A DNA stretch of 43,404 nucleotides from CAVZGO01 sp963774935 (GTDB taxonomy: Bacteria; Chloroflexota; Anaerolineae; Anaerolineales; UBA4823): positions 1 through 43,404 of the forward strand of contig CAVZGO010000011.1 of NCBI GenBank assembly GCA_963774935.1. Direction: 5' to 3'. Position 1 is the first letter of the stretch. Each line of letters begins with the position of its first letter. Below are positions 1 to 8,909 of the stretch, one piece after another. The notes below the pieces were generated by a model. It worked only from the letters and a program-made list of their open reading frames with translations, did not search any database and had not been told where the DNA came from. Both the position numbers and the translations under genes were made by a program.

Positions 1-882
1 CGCGCTGGTCAAATGATGCTAGGCAGTTGGCGTATCTTGTCCAGGATGCTAACAAAGAGAATTATTTCTGGCTGCTCGACATGCAAAATTTGGCACCCCG
101 CCAGCTAACCCAATCAGGCGTTGGGCAGGTAGACCGCTACTGCTGGACCTCTGATAACCGCGGCTTGGTTTGGGCAGCCTCCCGTCCAGGCGCCAGCGAG
201 ATGGATCTTATTCATTTGGATACGATTACAGGATCTCAAATGATCCTCACTGAAGACTCGTCCGACTGGTCTGCTGCTCCGGACTGCTCTCCAGTGGCAG
301 CGGGAGTGGTGTTTACATCGAACCGGATGTGGAAGGAAAACCAGACCACTCAGGTGGATAACCTGTGGCTCACCAATGCTACAGGAGGGTATCTCCTCCA
401 GCTTACGCGGACAGATACTTGCGAGAACCAGAATCCCGGCTTTTCTCCGGATGGACTGCAGATTGCGTTTTTCCGCACCTATTATCCCGATCAAATTGGA
501 GAAAACGGGGTATGGACGATCTCCACGGATGGCGCCTGGGAGCGACTTGTGGCAGATATTCCTGATCTTGGTACCGGTACCCGCAAGGAGCTGGCGTGGT
601 CACCGGATGGCAGTTGGCTGGCATATTTATTGGGCACTGAGCAGGACGAGACTGAGATTTACCGTGGTGGCGTCACAAGGCGGCATTCCGCAGCTTCTCG
701 CCACGCTGCCAGGCAAAGCAGAAAGCCTGAGCTGGCTGCCAAACTCAAGCGGGATCATTTACTCGTACACTTACCAGGATGTTTACCAGTTATACGTGCT
801 GGGCATCGCTGAGACAGTACCTAAGCCTTTGTTTGAGCAGAGCTGGAACTTTGGCGGGGATTTTGCGCCACTCTTTCCGTAG
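1..882 (+). CDS. WD40/TolB-like beta-propeller protein, C-terminal part (5' cut by window edge, one frameshift)
   Basis: The protein is built from repeats of the TolB/PD40 type. These can be read as WSNDARQLAYL at the window edge, WTSDNRGLVW, FSPDGLQIAF, WSPDGSWLAY and WLPNSSGIIY, so it is part of a beta-propeller. The reading frame is open to base 3 and the start lies outside the window. A frameshift near 662 (tacc where tac is expected) moves the frame; after it the protein continues VVASQGGIPQ and ends at the TAG at 880-882. Such propellers often sit in exported or peptidase-linked proteins and mediate protein or ligand contacts, but no catalytic domain is visible in this part, so the role is unknown. 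The downstream molybdenum hydroxylase gene begins 67 bases later on the same strand. Confidence 0.75.
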
Positions 883-949
883 CGGTGGATTGGGATAAAA
901 TAGTAGACGGTTAGCGGTCAGCATTCATTATCCGATGAGGAGCGAATTT

Positions 950-3162
950 ATGAGTGAACCCAAAGTGGTTGGACAGCCCGTGGCACGCATCGATGCCGTT
1001 GGGAAAGTTACCGGACAGGCACATTACCCGGGCGATTTGAGCATGCCCGGAATGCTTTGGATGAAGATCCTGTTTGCCGAACGACCTCACGCGGCGCATA
1101 TTGCGCATAGATACTACTGAGGCAGAGTCAGCTCCTGGTGTAGTCGCCATCTATACAGCCAAGGACGTGCCGGTTAATGAATACGGGCTGCAGTGGAAGG
1201 ACCAGCCGGTTCTATGCGGTCCAGGCTCCAGCATCCCCGGCAGCGATGTGGTGCGCTTTGTGGGTGACCAGGTGGCGCTGATTGTAGCTGAGACAGAAGC
1301 TGCCGCAACACACGCCCGCGATTTGATTCGGGTGGAGTGGGATGACCTGCCTGTATTGACTGATCCGGTTGCCGCGATGCAGCCAGGTGCACTTAGTGCT
1401 CCATCCCGACCGCGGCGATTCCAATGTTTGCGTGCACTATAAAATCCGCAAAGGTGATGTGGAGACCGGCTTTCAGAACTCGGATGTAATCGTCGAAGGT
1501 GAATACCGGGTGCCGTTTCAAGAGCATGCCTATTTGCAGCCTGAGGCGGGGCTGGCTTATATCGATGAAGAAGGCCGGATCACCATCCAGGTAGCCGGGC
1601 AATGGACGCACGCCGACCGCGCCCAGATTGCTCATGCACTGGGACTTGAGAATGAGCAGGTGCGGGTGATCTACCCGGCAATCGGCGGCGCATTTGGCGG
1701 TCGTGAAGACATGTCGGTGCAGATAGTGCTGGCACTGGCGGCGTATAAGCTGAAGCGACCGGTTAAGATCATCTGGAGCCGGCGTGAATCGATGATTGGT
1801 CACTGTAAACGCCATCCCATGCTGCTGAAGGCACGTTGGGGTGCAAGCTTCGATGGAAAACTGCAGGCAGCGGAAATGGAAGTGATTGCAGACGGCGGTG
1901 CTTACATGTATACCAGCAATAAGGTGCTGGGTAATACCACGATCGTCGCTACCGGTCCGTATGCCGTTCCAAATGTGAAAGTGGATACCTATGCCGTGTA
2001 TACCAATAACCTGCCCGGCGGCGCTTTTCGCGGCTTTGGTGGACCGCAGGGCAGCTTCATGGCAGAGATGCAGATGAACAAGCTGGCGGAAGCTCTCAAA
2101 ATGGACCCGGTGGAATTTCGTCTGCGTAATGCACTGCGTGAGGGTGATACCCTGGGCGTGGGTACAGCGCCTCCGGGACCAGTCTCCATCGCAGAGGTCA
2201 TCGAAGCCGCAGCTCAACGCGCCGGCTGGCAGCATGAGACAGATGGATGGAAAAAGCCTGAAGGAAATGGCAATGAGAATTCCTTACAGGGGATTGGTTT
2301 TGCGGCTGGATTTAAAAATGTCGGTTTCAGCTTTGGATACCAGGAAAACTGCTGGGCGCGGCATCGAGCTGGACGGCGAGGCAGAGATTCAGCATGTCAC
2401 CCTATATCATGCCGGGGCAGAAGTCGGCCAGGGAACGCATACCGTGATGGTGCAGATGGCTGCGGAAGCGTTGGGGGTACCCCTGGATAAAGTGACCTTG
2501 CTTGCATCAGATTCCGGCAGCATGGGTGATTCGGGCAGCGTATCCGCCTCGCGCATGACCTTTATGGCGGGCAACGCCATCCGCGGTGCGGCTGCTCTCG
2601 CCCTTGAAAAATGGCAATTGGAAGAACGTCCGGCGATTGCAGAATATAAATACCTGGCACCGCCGACCACTCCATTTGACAAAGGTACCGGATATTCCAT
2701 GCCAAATTTCGCATATGCTTATGCAGCACAAGCCGCCCAGGTAGAAATTAACCCTGAAACCGGTGAAATCCGCCTGGTGCGAGTTGTTTCCGCGGATGAT
2801 GTTGGTCAGGCGATCAACCCCAACCTGGTAGAAGGCCAGGTGGAAGGTGCGGTGATCCAGGCGCAGGGGTATGCCCTGATGGGGACTTTAAAACTCGCGA
2901 TGGCATCGTGCTGACCGACCAGCTCAGCACCTATCTAATTCCGACCGTGCTGGATGTCCCGGATCAAGTTGAGCCGGTGATATTGCAGGTGCCAGATCCG
3001 CGTGGTCCGTGGGGAGCCCGCGGCGTCGGTGAGCTGCCTTACCTGCCCCTGGCGCCGGCAATCGTCGCTGCTATACACGATGCAACCGGGATCTGGGTAA
3101 ATGAGATTCCGGTCACGGCAGAGAAAATGTGGTCTGCTATGAAGCAGCATGCTTCCAAATAA
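950..3162 (+). CDS. Xanthine dehydrogenase-family molybdopterin-binding subunit (four frameshifts)
   Basis: Large subunit of a xanthine dehydrogenase/aldehyde oxidase-type molybdenum hydroxylase, which hydroxylates a heterocycle or aldehyde at a Mo-pterin site. I chose the ATG at 950 (MSEPKVVG) because GAGGAG lies 9 bases upstream; an ATG at 935 is in frame but has no such site. The protein is spread over three frames. Frameshifts lie near 1092 (gcggcg for gcgcg), 1391, 2362 (gcggc for gcgc) and 2893 (a G missing from a G run). Repaired, it is about 736 residues, normal for the family. Family motifs are visible: GGAFGGRED and GGAFRGFGGPQ in the Mo-cofactor region, GQGTHT, and GVGELP near the C-terminus, whose Glu is the catalytic base in this family. 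The FeS and FAD subunits of such enzymes are not in the window. Substrate unknown. Confidence 0.88.
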
Positions 3163-3200
3163 ATAGGAATGGGCAGCTCGACCGCTGCCCATTCCTATTT
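3161..3200. terminator. Strong bidirectional terminator between convergent genes
   Basis: A perfect 16-bp stem (3161-3176 pairing with 3185-3200) has an 8-base loop. It starts with AAATAGG and ends with CCTATTT followed by ATATTATTATT. It begins inside the stop codon region of the molybdenum hydroxylase gene and lies 15 bases beyond the stop of the convergent amidohydrolase gene, so it probably ends transcripts from both sides. Confidence 0.85.
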
Positions 3201-3214
3201 ATATTATTATTCAC

Positions 3215-4126
3215 TCAGCTCAATTTGAACAGCCGGGCTGCGTTACGACCCAGTACATCCAGCTTTTCATCCTGGGTCATGAATTCGTTGTTGCGGATCA
3301 AGTCGATCATGTAACTTATGCTGACCTGGTTGGCAACTGCCGGGTAATCCGAGGCAAAAAGGATGCGGTCAAACCCCATCGTCTCTCGGATGTGCTCAAC
3401 GCGCCAATCCTGCTCGACTAACCATGCAACCGCAGCGAGATCACCCCAGACGTTGGGATAATCCATCCCAAGCTTCAGCGCTTCTTCAAACCAGATGCCG
3501 GGTTCATCTTTGCTGTATGCGCCCATGTGTGCCAGGATGATCGGCACCTTGTGATATTTCTCAAGCGCTGGTCGAAGATGGTCGGGGTTGGACTCGATGG
3601 AGAACGCCCGTGCGTCCCACGGCGGCGCTCCGCAGCCGGTGTGAAGCAGGATAACCTGGTCAGTTTGCTCGCACCATTCGCACAGGCGCATGAAGTTTTC
3701 GCTGGTGGCAGGGTCGAAGAATTGCGAAAATGTAAGTAACTTGATGCCGCGTAAGCCTAACCGCTCGATTTCTTCAAACCTGGCTTCTACGTAGGCGGCA
3801 TCTTTACTCAGGTTGATCGAGCCAAAACCGATAAACCGGTCGGGATGCGCAGCCATAAGATTGGCGCTCACCTGGTTGGTAACCTTTGGGGTGAGCTTCT
3901 GCAGCATCACAGTCTCTACCTCAGACCAGAATACACGCTTGGCTTCCGGTGTTTGGAAAAAGCGCAGCCGCGTTTGGCGCAGGTTATCAGGCTGCATCAG
4001 GTCGGCTGGATCAGTATCGACTGCCAGCAGCACCGCTTTAGCAACGCCGGCGGCATCCATTTCTGCCAGCAGGGCTTCAGCGCCCATTTTGGGGTGTACA
4101 TGGGTATCAATAATCAGCTCAGTCAT
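3215..4126 (-). CDS. Amidohydrolase-2 family metal-dependent hydrolase or decarboxylase
   Basis: A TIM-barrel hydrolase of the COG2159/amidohydrolase-2 group, which contains hydrolases and metal-dependent decarboxylases such as ACMSD. Metal-site residues are visible: HVH after the first strand (DTHVHP), a His in LLHTGCG, a His in ILAHMGAY and the late Asp in FASDYPA. The chosen start at 4126 (MTELIIDTHVHP) gives 303 residues. An upstream in-frame ATG at 4168 would add a 14-residue tail not typical of the family. The start overlaps the end of larC by 8 bases, inside the run of CAC/CAT codons for larC's His-rich tail, so translation is probably coupled. It is the last gene of the lipB-to-larC operon. 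The substrate cannot be read from sequence; its place next to nickel-pincer genes is suggestive only. Confidence 0.85.
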   Translation of the reverse strand: MTELIIDTHVHPKMGAEALLAEMDAAGVAKAVLLAVDTDPADLMQPDNLRQTRLRFFQTPEAKRVFWSEVETVMLQKLTPKVTNQVSANLMAAHPDRFIGFGSINLSKDAAYVEARFEEIERLGLRGIKLLTFSQFFDPATSENFMRLCEWCEQTDQVILLHTGCGAPPWDARAFSIESNPDHLRPALEKYHKVPIILAHMGAYSKDEPGIWFEEALKLGMDYPNVWGDLAAVAWLVEQDWRVEHIRETMGFDRILFASDYPAVANQVSISYMIDLIRNNEFMTQDEKLDVLGRNAARLFKLS

Positions 4127-5351
4127 GATGGTGATGTTCCTCTCGTTTATGATGGTGTCGGTTTTCAACCGGTAAGGTTATCAGAGATTGCGCAGCCTGG
4201 TGAACAGCAAGGTAGATGTCGGAGAGCGGCACATTCTTCTCAACAGCCAGCTTGCGGCAGCTCTCGTACTCGGGTGCTGCGCTGACAACTTTTCCTTCCA
4301 TGATCTTGATCTTGACTTCTACTGGACCGTACGGGGTCTCTACCTGCTGGATATGCCGGTCCAGCTCGTACCGCTGGTAGCGGTTCGTGCGCACACCCAG
4401 GGTTGTCGTTTCTCGTAAAATCAGCTCCGCCAGACGGGCTTCATCTTCTGGGTGGGCAATGACGCTTAGCATCGTGGCAGGGCGGTTCTTCTTCATGAAG
4501 ATCGGGGTATAGTACACATCCAGAGCACCAGCCTCAAAAAGGCGCGACATGACGTGCCCAAACAGCTCAGGATTCATGTTGTCGATATTTGTTTCTAACA
4601 CACTCAATGGTGTTTGGGAGAATAAGCCACTATCGGCTGATTCACCTAGCCACAAGCGTAGGATATTTGGCCAGGGCAGATCGCGCCCGCCTGCGCCAAT
4701 TCCCAGGCGCTGCAATCGCATCGCCGGCTGCTTGAAGCTCGCCAGGGTGGTTAAAATGGCTGCACCAGTTGGGGTCACCAGCTCTTTCTGCCCTTGCCAG
4801 GGATGGGTGGGTGCGCCACCCATGGTCAGCAGCTCTAAGGTAGCAGGAGCGGGCAGCGGTAATGTACCGTGGCTGGACTCGATCTGCCCGCCTGCCAGTG
4901 GCAGGCTCGAAGCGTAGACAGATTGGACGCCTAATTTTTCCAGCCCCCAGGCTGCACCGACGATATCCACGATGGCGTCTACTGCGCCGACTTCATGAAA
5001 ATGTACCTGTTCGGCAGGCATGCCGTGTACACGACCTTCAGCCAGTGCCAGGCGCTGGAAGATTGCCAGGCTTTTTTCCTGGACAGATGGCTCGAGATTG
5101 CTCTTCGTGATGATTTCATGAATATCACTTAAACCACGGTGGTGATGGTGGTGGTGACCGGTATCCACGTTGACCAGGGTTGCTCTCAGCGCGCCGCGCT
5201 GGACTGTCTCAGCGCTGAGGCTAAATTCATCCGCCATGGGTAAAACAGCTAAGCCCTCCTTTAGCTCCTCAAGTGGCAAGCCAGCATCCACCAGAGCGCC
5301 AAGGATCATATCCCCGCTGGCGCCTGAAAAACAATCGAAATAGGCAATCAT
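4119..5351 (-). CDS. larC: LarC, nickel insertion enzyme (cyclometallase) of nickel-pincer cofactor synthesis
   Basis: LarC inserts nickel into the dithiocarboxylated pyridinium mononucleotide in a CTP-dependent step, the last step in making the nickel-pincer cofactor of lactate racemase. The N-terminus carries the family signature CFSGASGDM (DUF111). A run of six His occurs at about residue 66 (DTGHHHHHHRG), and the last residues are again His-rich (RHHHKREEHHHHD), fitting a nickel-handling protein. At 410 residues it is a single continuous frame. In Lactobacillus plantarum the family is known to be split as LarC1/LarC2 joined by programmed frameshifting; here no shift is needed. The start overlaps the repaired stop of larB-larE as ATGA, and the 3' end overlaps the amidohydrolase gene. 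Confidence 0.93.
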   Translation of the reverse strand: MIAYFDCFSGASGDMILGALVDAGLPLEELKEGLAVLPMADEFSLSAETVQRGALRATLVNVDTGHHHHHHRGLSDIHEIITKSNLEPSVQEKSLAIFQRLALAEGRVHGMPAEQVHFHEVGAVDAIVDIVGAAWGLEKLGVQSVYASSLPLAGGQIESSHGTLPLPAPATLELLTMGGAPTHPWQGQKELVTPTGAAILTTLASFKQPAMRLQRLGIGAGGRDLPWPNILRLWLGESADSGLFSQTPLSVLETNIDNMNPELFGHVMSRLFEAGALDVYYTPIFMKKNRPATMLSVIAHPEDEARLAELILRETTTLGVRTNRYQRYELDRHIQQVETPYGPVEVKIKIMEGKVVSAAPEYESCRKLAVEKNVPLSDIYLAVHQAAQSLITLPVENRHHHKREEHHHHD

Positions 5352-7041
5352 GAATCTGTCTCCAGGTTGATAATTTTTGCTTCTGGCAGTCCCTCATCCA
5401 TACTTCCAGAGCGGTAACCGGCAAGGTCTAAAGTGGTATGCTTGAAGCCCAACTGGCTGAAAGTATTAGAAATTTCAGCGTTATGGCTGATCAGTGATCG
5501 GGAAAGCTGCTGGTTCCACTTCGATACGGGCGATGTTATTTTCGTAGCGCACCCGCGCAGTGCGAAAGCCGAGCCGGTGCAGGTAGCTTTCAGCCTTGCC
5601 TACCTGATCGATTTCTGCTCTGGTAAGTTGGGTGTTATATGGGAAGCGTGTTGCCAGGCATGGCGCAGCCGGTTTATCCCAGTTTGGCAGCCCAAGGGCT
5701 TTAGCAAGCTGGCGGATGTCAGCCTTGTTCAGACCGGCAAGGCTGAGCGGGCTGACCACACCGAGCTCCTGGATCGCTTTCCTGCCCGGGCGATATACAC
5801 CGGCATCGTCCGTGTTTGAGCCATCTACGATGGCATTCAATCCTTCTTGATCGGCTAGCTGTCGCAGTGCACCAAACCGGCGCAGCTTGCAGTGGTAGCA
5901 GCGGTCCGGTGGGTTGGATGAAAATTTTGGATCCGCCAGGTCATCGACATCGACTACAAGATGGCGCAAACCGGCTTCTTTTGCAAATTGGATCGCCAGC
6001 TCGGTTTCTTCGGGCGACTCAACCGGCGAGCGGATGGTGACTGCCAGCAACCGCTCACCGAGCACACGCCCTCCCACCCAGGCAACCAGGCTGCTGTCAA
6101 TTCCGCCGGAAAAACCGAGGGCGACTGACCCGAGCTGGCGTAGAATCTCTTCCAGGCGTGCTAACTTTTTCGCTAGCTCGTTTGGAAGAATATGATCATT
6201 TTCTGTGCTGACATCACCGGGCTGGAGTGTTAGCTCATGCTCCAGCCCTCTACGTGGCTCTACCTGTTGTGGCGTGGTGTATTGGGAGCTCTGCCGGTTG
6301 ATCAATCCAGCCAGGTGCCCGGCGCCGAAGCCATTGTCAATATTCACTACCGAAACGCCTGGAGCGCAGCTATTGAGCATTCCCAGCAAAGCCGATAAAC
6401 CGCCAAAGCTGGCGCCATATCCTACGCTGGTGGGAACAGCGACGACCGGTACGCCTACCAGTCCCGCAACAACGCTCGCCAGTGCGCCTTCCATGCCGGC
6501 AGCAACGACGATCACTTTTGCCTGGTGGATCAACTCCATGCGATCGAGCAAGCCGGTGTATGCCCGCAACACCCACGTCGTACAGCCGGACAACCTGATT
6601 GCCCATCAGCTCTGCAGTGATTGCCGCTTCTTCTGCTACCGGCATATCCGCCGTCCCGCCGGTTGCCACAAGAATGCCGGGCATCGGTGTTTCATCAGTA
6701 ACACGATCGATGACGATCAGGCGTGGAATAGGGTGGTAGATGGCATCCGGAAGAAGCTCGCGCACAGCCGCGTACACTTCAGGAACTGCACGGGTAGCCA
6801 GCACACGTTCGTTTTGGGCAGCCAGGCGCACCATGATATTGGCAACCTGCTCGGTGGTTTTTCCCTGGGCGAAAACCACTTCAGGATAACCCAGCCGCAG
6901 CTTGCGGTGGTGATCCAGGCGCGCATAACCCAAATCTTCATAGGGCAATATGCGTAGCTGCTCGACTGCATCATCGATGCTGATCGCACCCGATTTTACA
7001 CTCTCCAACAAAGCACTGAGACGCGGGTCGCCGGTTTTCAT
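5348..7041 (-). CDS. larB-larE: LarB-LarE fusion: AIR-carboxylase-like carboxylase plus sacrificial sulfur transferase (two frameshifts)
   Basis: One gene codes for the first two enzymes of nickel-pincer cofactor synthesis. The N-terminal ~250 residues are LarB, a PurE/AIR-carboxylase-like enzyme that carboxylates and hydrolyses nicotinic acid adenine dinucleotide; VATGGTADMPVAEEAA and VNIDNGFGAG are visible. After a ~35-residue linker (about 6290 to 6185) comes LarE, with the PP-loop GFSGGIDSS, a CYHC pair, and a Cys in PAAPCLATRFPY that sits where the sacrificial Cys176 of L. plantarum LarE is expected. The linker has no stop and no in-frame ATG, GTG or TTG, so LarE cannot start alone. A frameshift near 6553 (cttgctc for ctgctc) splits LarB. 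Another near 5490 cuts the LarE tail, whose true end (GFKHTTLDLAGYRSGSMDE...) lies in the next frame and stops at 5348, overlapping larC as ATGA. Repaired length is about 563 residues. The start at 7041 overlaps the SDR stop as ATGA. Confidence 0.88.
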
Positions 7042-7781
7042 TGCATCGTGTAGCCACCGTCCACGGTATAGACCTGTCCGGTGATATAGTTGGCTGCTGG
7101 GGAGGCCAGGAAAACGACCAGGGCGGTCAGATCTTCTGGCACGCCAAGGCGACCGAGCGGCACTTGAGATTTGTAGGTGCGCAGTGCTACTTCGGGGAAA
7201 TTGTGTAAAGCCTGCCCGGTTTCGATAATGCCAGGCGCAACACAGTTCGCGGTGATGCCCAGCGGTGCCAATTCACGAGCCAGCGACTTGGTGAAGCCAA
7301 CCACCCCTGATTTCGATGCCGCGTAATGGGAAAGACCGACTGCTCCGACAAGACCGGAGACGGAGGCGATGTTAATCACCCGCCCACCGCCAGCTTTTCG
7401 CAAAGGCAGCAAAGCTGCCTGTGAGCAGAGGAAGGGTCCTTTGAGGTTGATCGCCATAACGCGGTCCCATTCAGCCTCGGTGATAGCGGATACCGACGCC
7501 ACCGGGAAAATGCCGGCGTTATTCACCAGGATGTGCAGTCCTCCCAGCTCCTGAACGCAGGTCGCCACCATCGCCTTGACGCTGTCGGCTTTCGATACAT
7601 CTGCCAGGATCGCAACGGCGCGCCGCCCAAGCGCTTGAACCTCAGCAACGACGCTCTGAGCTGGCTCAAGCAGGATATCGGCAACGGCGATATCTGCGCC
7701 TGCTTCAGCCAGAGCGAGACACAACGACCGTCCAATTCCCTGACCACCGCCGGTAACCAGTGCAACTCGATTTTCTAGCAT
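7038..7781 (-). CDS. Short-chain dehydrogenase/reductase (FabG-like)
   Basis: A classical SDR of 247 residues. The cofactor motif TGGGQGIG lies at residues 10-17, NNAG near residue 88, and the catalytic Ser-Tyr-Lys is visible as IASVSG and YAASK. The C-terminal YTVDGGYT is typical of FabG-like enzymes. These enzymes interconvert hydroxy and oxo groups with NAD(P)H; the substrate is not readable here. The gene starts 2 bases after the lipoyl-domain gene and overlaps larB by 4 bases, so it is within one operon and probably translationally coupled. Confidence 0.9.
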   Translation of the reverse strand: MLENRVALVTGGGQGIGRSLCLALAEAGADIAVADILLEPAQSVVAEVQALGRRAVAILADVSKADSVKAMVATCVQELGGLHILVNNAGIFPVASVSAITEAEWDRVMAINLKGPFLCSQAALLPLRKAGGGRVINIASVSGLVGAVGLSHYAASKSGVVGFTKSLARELAPLGITANCVAPGIIETGQALHNFPEVALRTYKSQVPLGRLGVPEDLTALVVFLASPAANYITGQVYTVDGGYTMQ

Positions 7782-7783
7782 AT

Positions 7784-8023
7784 TTACGCCTCTTCCACGT
7801 AGCCAACCACATCACCGATACCCACGACTTCGTCTGGTCCGACGATAATTTCAGCCACGTGACCATTGACCGGTGCGGTAATGTATAAAGTAATTTTTTC
7901 CGTCTTCGCCTCGACCAGGTCTTCACCGACGGTAACGGGTTCGCCGACCTTCTTCAGCCAGTTTAAAACGGTAACGGCTAAGGCTCCATCGGCTGTGCTG
8001 GGAATTACTAATTCGTGTCGCAT
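7784..8023 (-). CDS. Stand-alone biotinyl/lipoyl carrier domain protein
   Basis: A 79-residue protein that is only one lipoyl/biotinyl domain. The attachment lysine is expected in EAKTEKITLY, in the usual hairpin position, and the fold signatures VGEPVTVGEDL and GDVVGYVEE surround it. GGAGAA precedes the ATG at 8023. In 2-oxo-acid dehydrogenases this domain is the N-terminal part of E2; here no E1, E2 core or E3 is nearby. The lipB gene directly upstream makes lipoylation more likely than biotinylation (inference). It could carry acyl groups or electrons for the neighbouring dehydrogenase or for enzymes encoded elsewhere. Confidence 0.85.
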   Translation of the reverse strand: MRHELVIPSTADGALAVTVLNWLKKVGEPVTVGEDLVEAKTEKITLYITAPVNGHVAEIIVGPDEVVGIGDVVGYVEEA

Positions 8024-8134
8024 ATGATTCTCCTTATAGTTCTCTAGTCAAGTTAAGCGGTATTTGGTGGCATTATTCGGTGCTTTTTTCCCTCTCTGCC
8101 GTGAAACGCAGCAGACCGGTATACGATTTACGCC

Positions 8135-8857
8135 TTATTCTATCTTTAATTGTGAATTTAACTCAGCCAAAGATAAATTATCTAATTTAGTTTTAAGATG
8201 GATTTCCATCGAGCTGCGTAATTGCTGTTTTACCTCATTCATGGGCAGTTCATGTCCAAGCTCTTTTGCCATGGACGTGACGGGCATTTGAGGTACTCCA
8301 CAGGGGTTGATGAGCTCGAATGGGCTAAGCTCCAGGTTGACATTGAGCGAGAGTCCATGAAATGTGTAGCCATGCCGTACCCCGATCCCGACTGCGCCGA
8401 TCTTGAATTCGCCAATCCACACCCCTGGATGATCAGCTCGTTTTCCTGACTGAATTCCATAAACATCCAGGAGCTCAATCAATATGTCTTCCAGGGTGTG
8501 CAGATATTGGTTGGCGTTCAAATCCAAATCACCCAGATAATAAATCGGGGAAGCAATGATTTGACCAGGTCCGTGATAGGTGATATCGCCACCACGGGTG
8601 ACCGCTAACACCTCGATTCCATGTCGGGCAAGCTCTTCTGGAGTTGCAAGCAGGTTTTCACGGCTGCCTGCTTTTCCTATCGTGAAGGTTGGTGGATTTT
8701 CTTGCAAAATGATCACGTTACCCAGGCGACCATTGACGCGCGCGGCATAAACCTGTTCCTGGATGCTAAAGGCAGGCAGATAAGGGATGAAGCCTAAATC
8801 TAACCAGCTTCCGGCTAAAATGACCTTTGTCTCCAATTTTCGAAAGTGGTCGGGCAA
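8135..8857 (-). CDS. lipB: Octanoyltransferase LipB
   Basis: LipB moves octanoate from acyl carrier protein to the lipoyl-domain lysine, the first step of lipoate assembly. The family signature RGGDITYHGPGQ is visible, as are a Lys in the EFKIGAVGIGV segment and the Cys in NPCGVPQMPVTS, matching the known Lys/Cys active site. The open frame gives 240 residues from a TTG at 8857, but that codon lies inside a hairpin. A TTG at 8836 is an alternative and I see no ATG near the family start, so the exact start is uncertain. It is the first gene of the minus-strand operon, 111 bases upstream of the lipoyl-domain gene, its likely substrate. LipA is not in the window. Confidence 0.92.
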   Translation of the reverse strand: MPDHFRKLETKVILAGSWLDLGFIPYLPAFSIQEQVYAARVNGRLGNVIILQENPPTFTIGKAGSRENLLATPEELARHGIEVLAVTRGGDITYHGPGQIIASPIYYLGDLDLNANQYLHTLEDILIELLDVYGIQSGKRADHPGVWIGEFKIGAVGIGVRHGYTFHGLSLNVNLELSPFELINPCGVPQMPVTSMAKELGHELPMNEVKQQLRSSMEIHLKTKLDNLSLAELNSQLKIE

Positions 8858-8871
8858 CGCCCGACCACTTT
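8843..8871. terminator. 13-bp perfect hairpin between DUF362 gene and lipB
   Basis: Bases 8843-8855 pair perfectly with 8859-8871 around an AAC loop, and the stem core is GTGGTCGGGC. It lies 39 bases after the stop of the DUF362 gene on the minus strand. The following minus-strand bases (TCGAAAATTGG) are not a proper T run, so it may be a weak terminator or an mRNA-end structure rather than a classical intrinsic terminator. Confidence 0.55.
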
Positions 8872-8909
8872 AGTGAAAATTTTAAAACTAGATTATCGAT
8901 CTGCAGAAA

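Noticed and set aside
1393..2235. 280-residue open frame on the minus strand inside the molybdenum hydroxylase gene
   Set aside because: It is a shadow of the plus-strand gene, whose translation shows family motifs over the same bases; the minus frame shows no family pattern.
950..3162. Molybdenum hydroxylase gene as a true decayed pseudogene
   Set aside because: All motifs including the catalytic Glu region are intact and four one-base corrections give a full-length protein; error is the simpler explanation.
6205..6957. 250-residue plus-strand open frame opposite larB-larE
   Set aside because: The opposite strand carries clear LarB and LarE motifs; the plus frame is low-complexity Pro/Thr/Ser-rich text without motifs.
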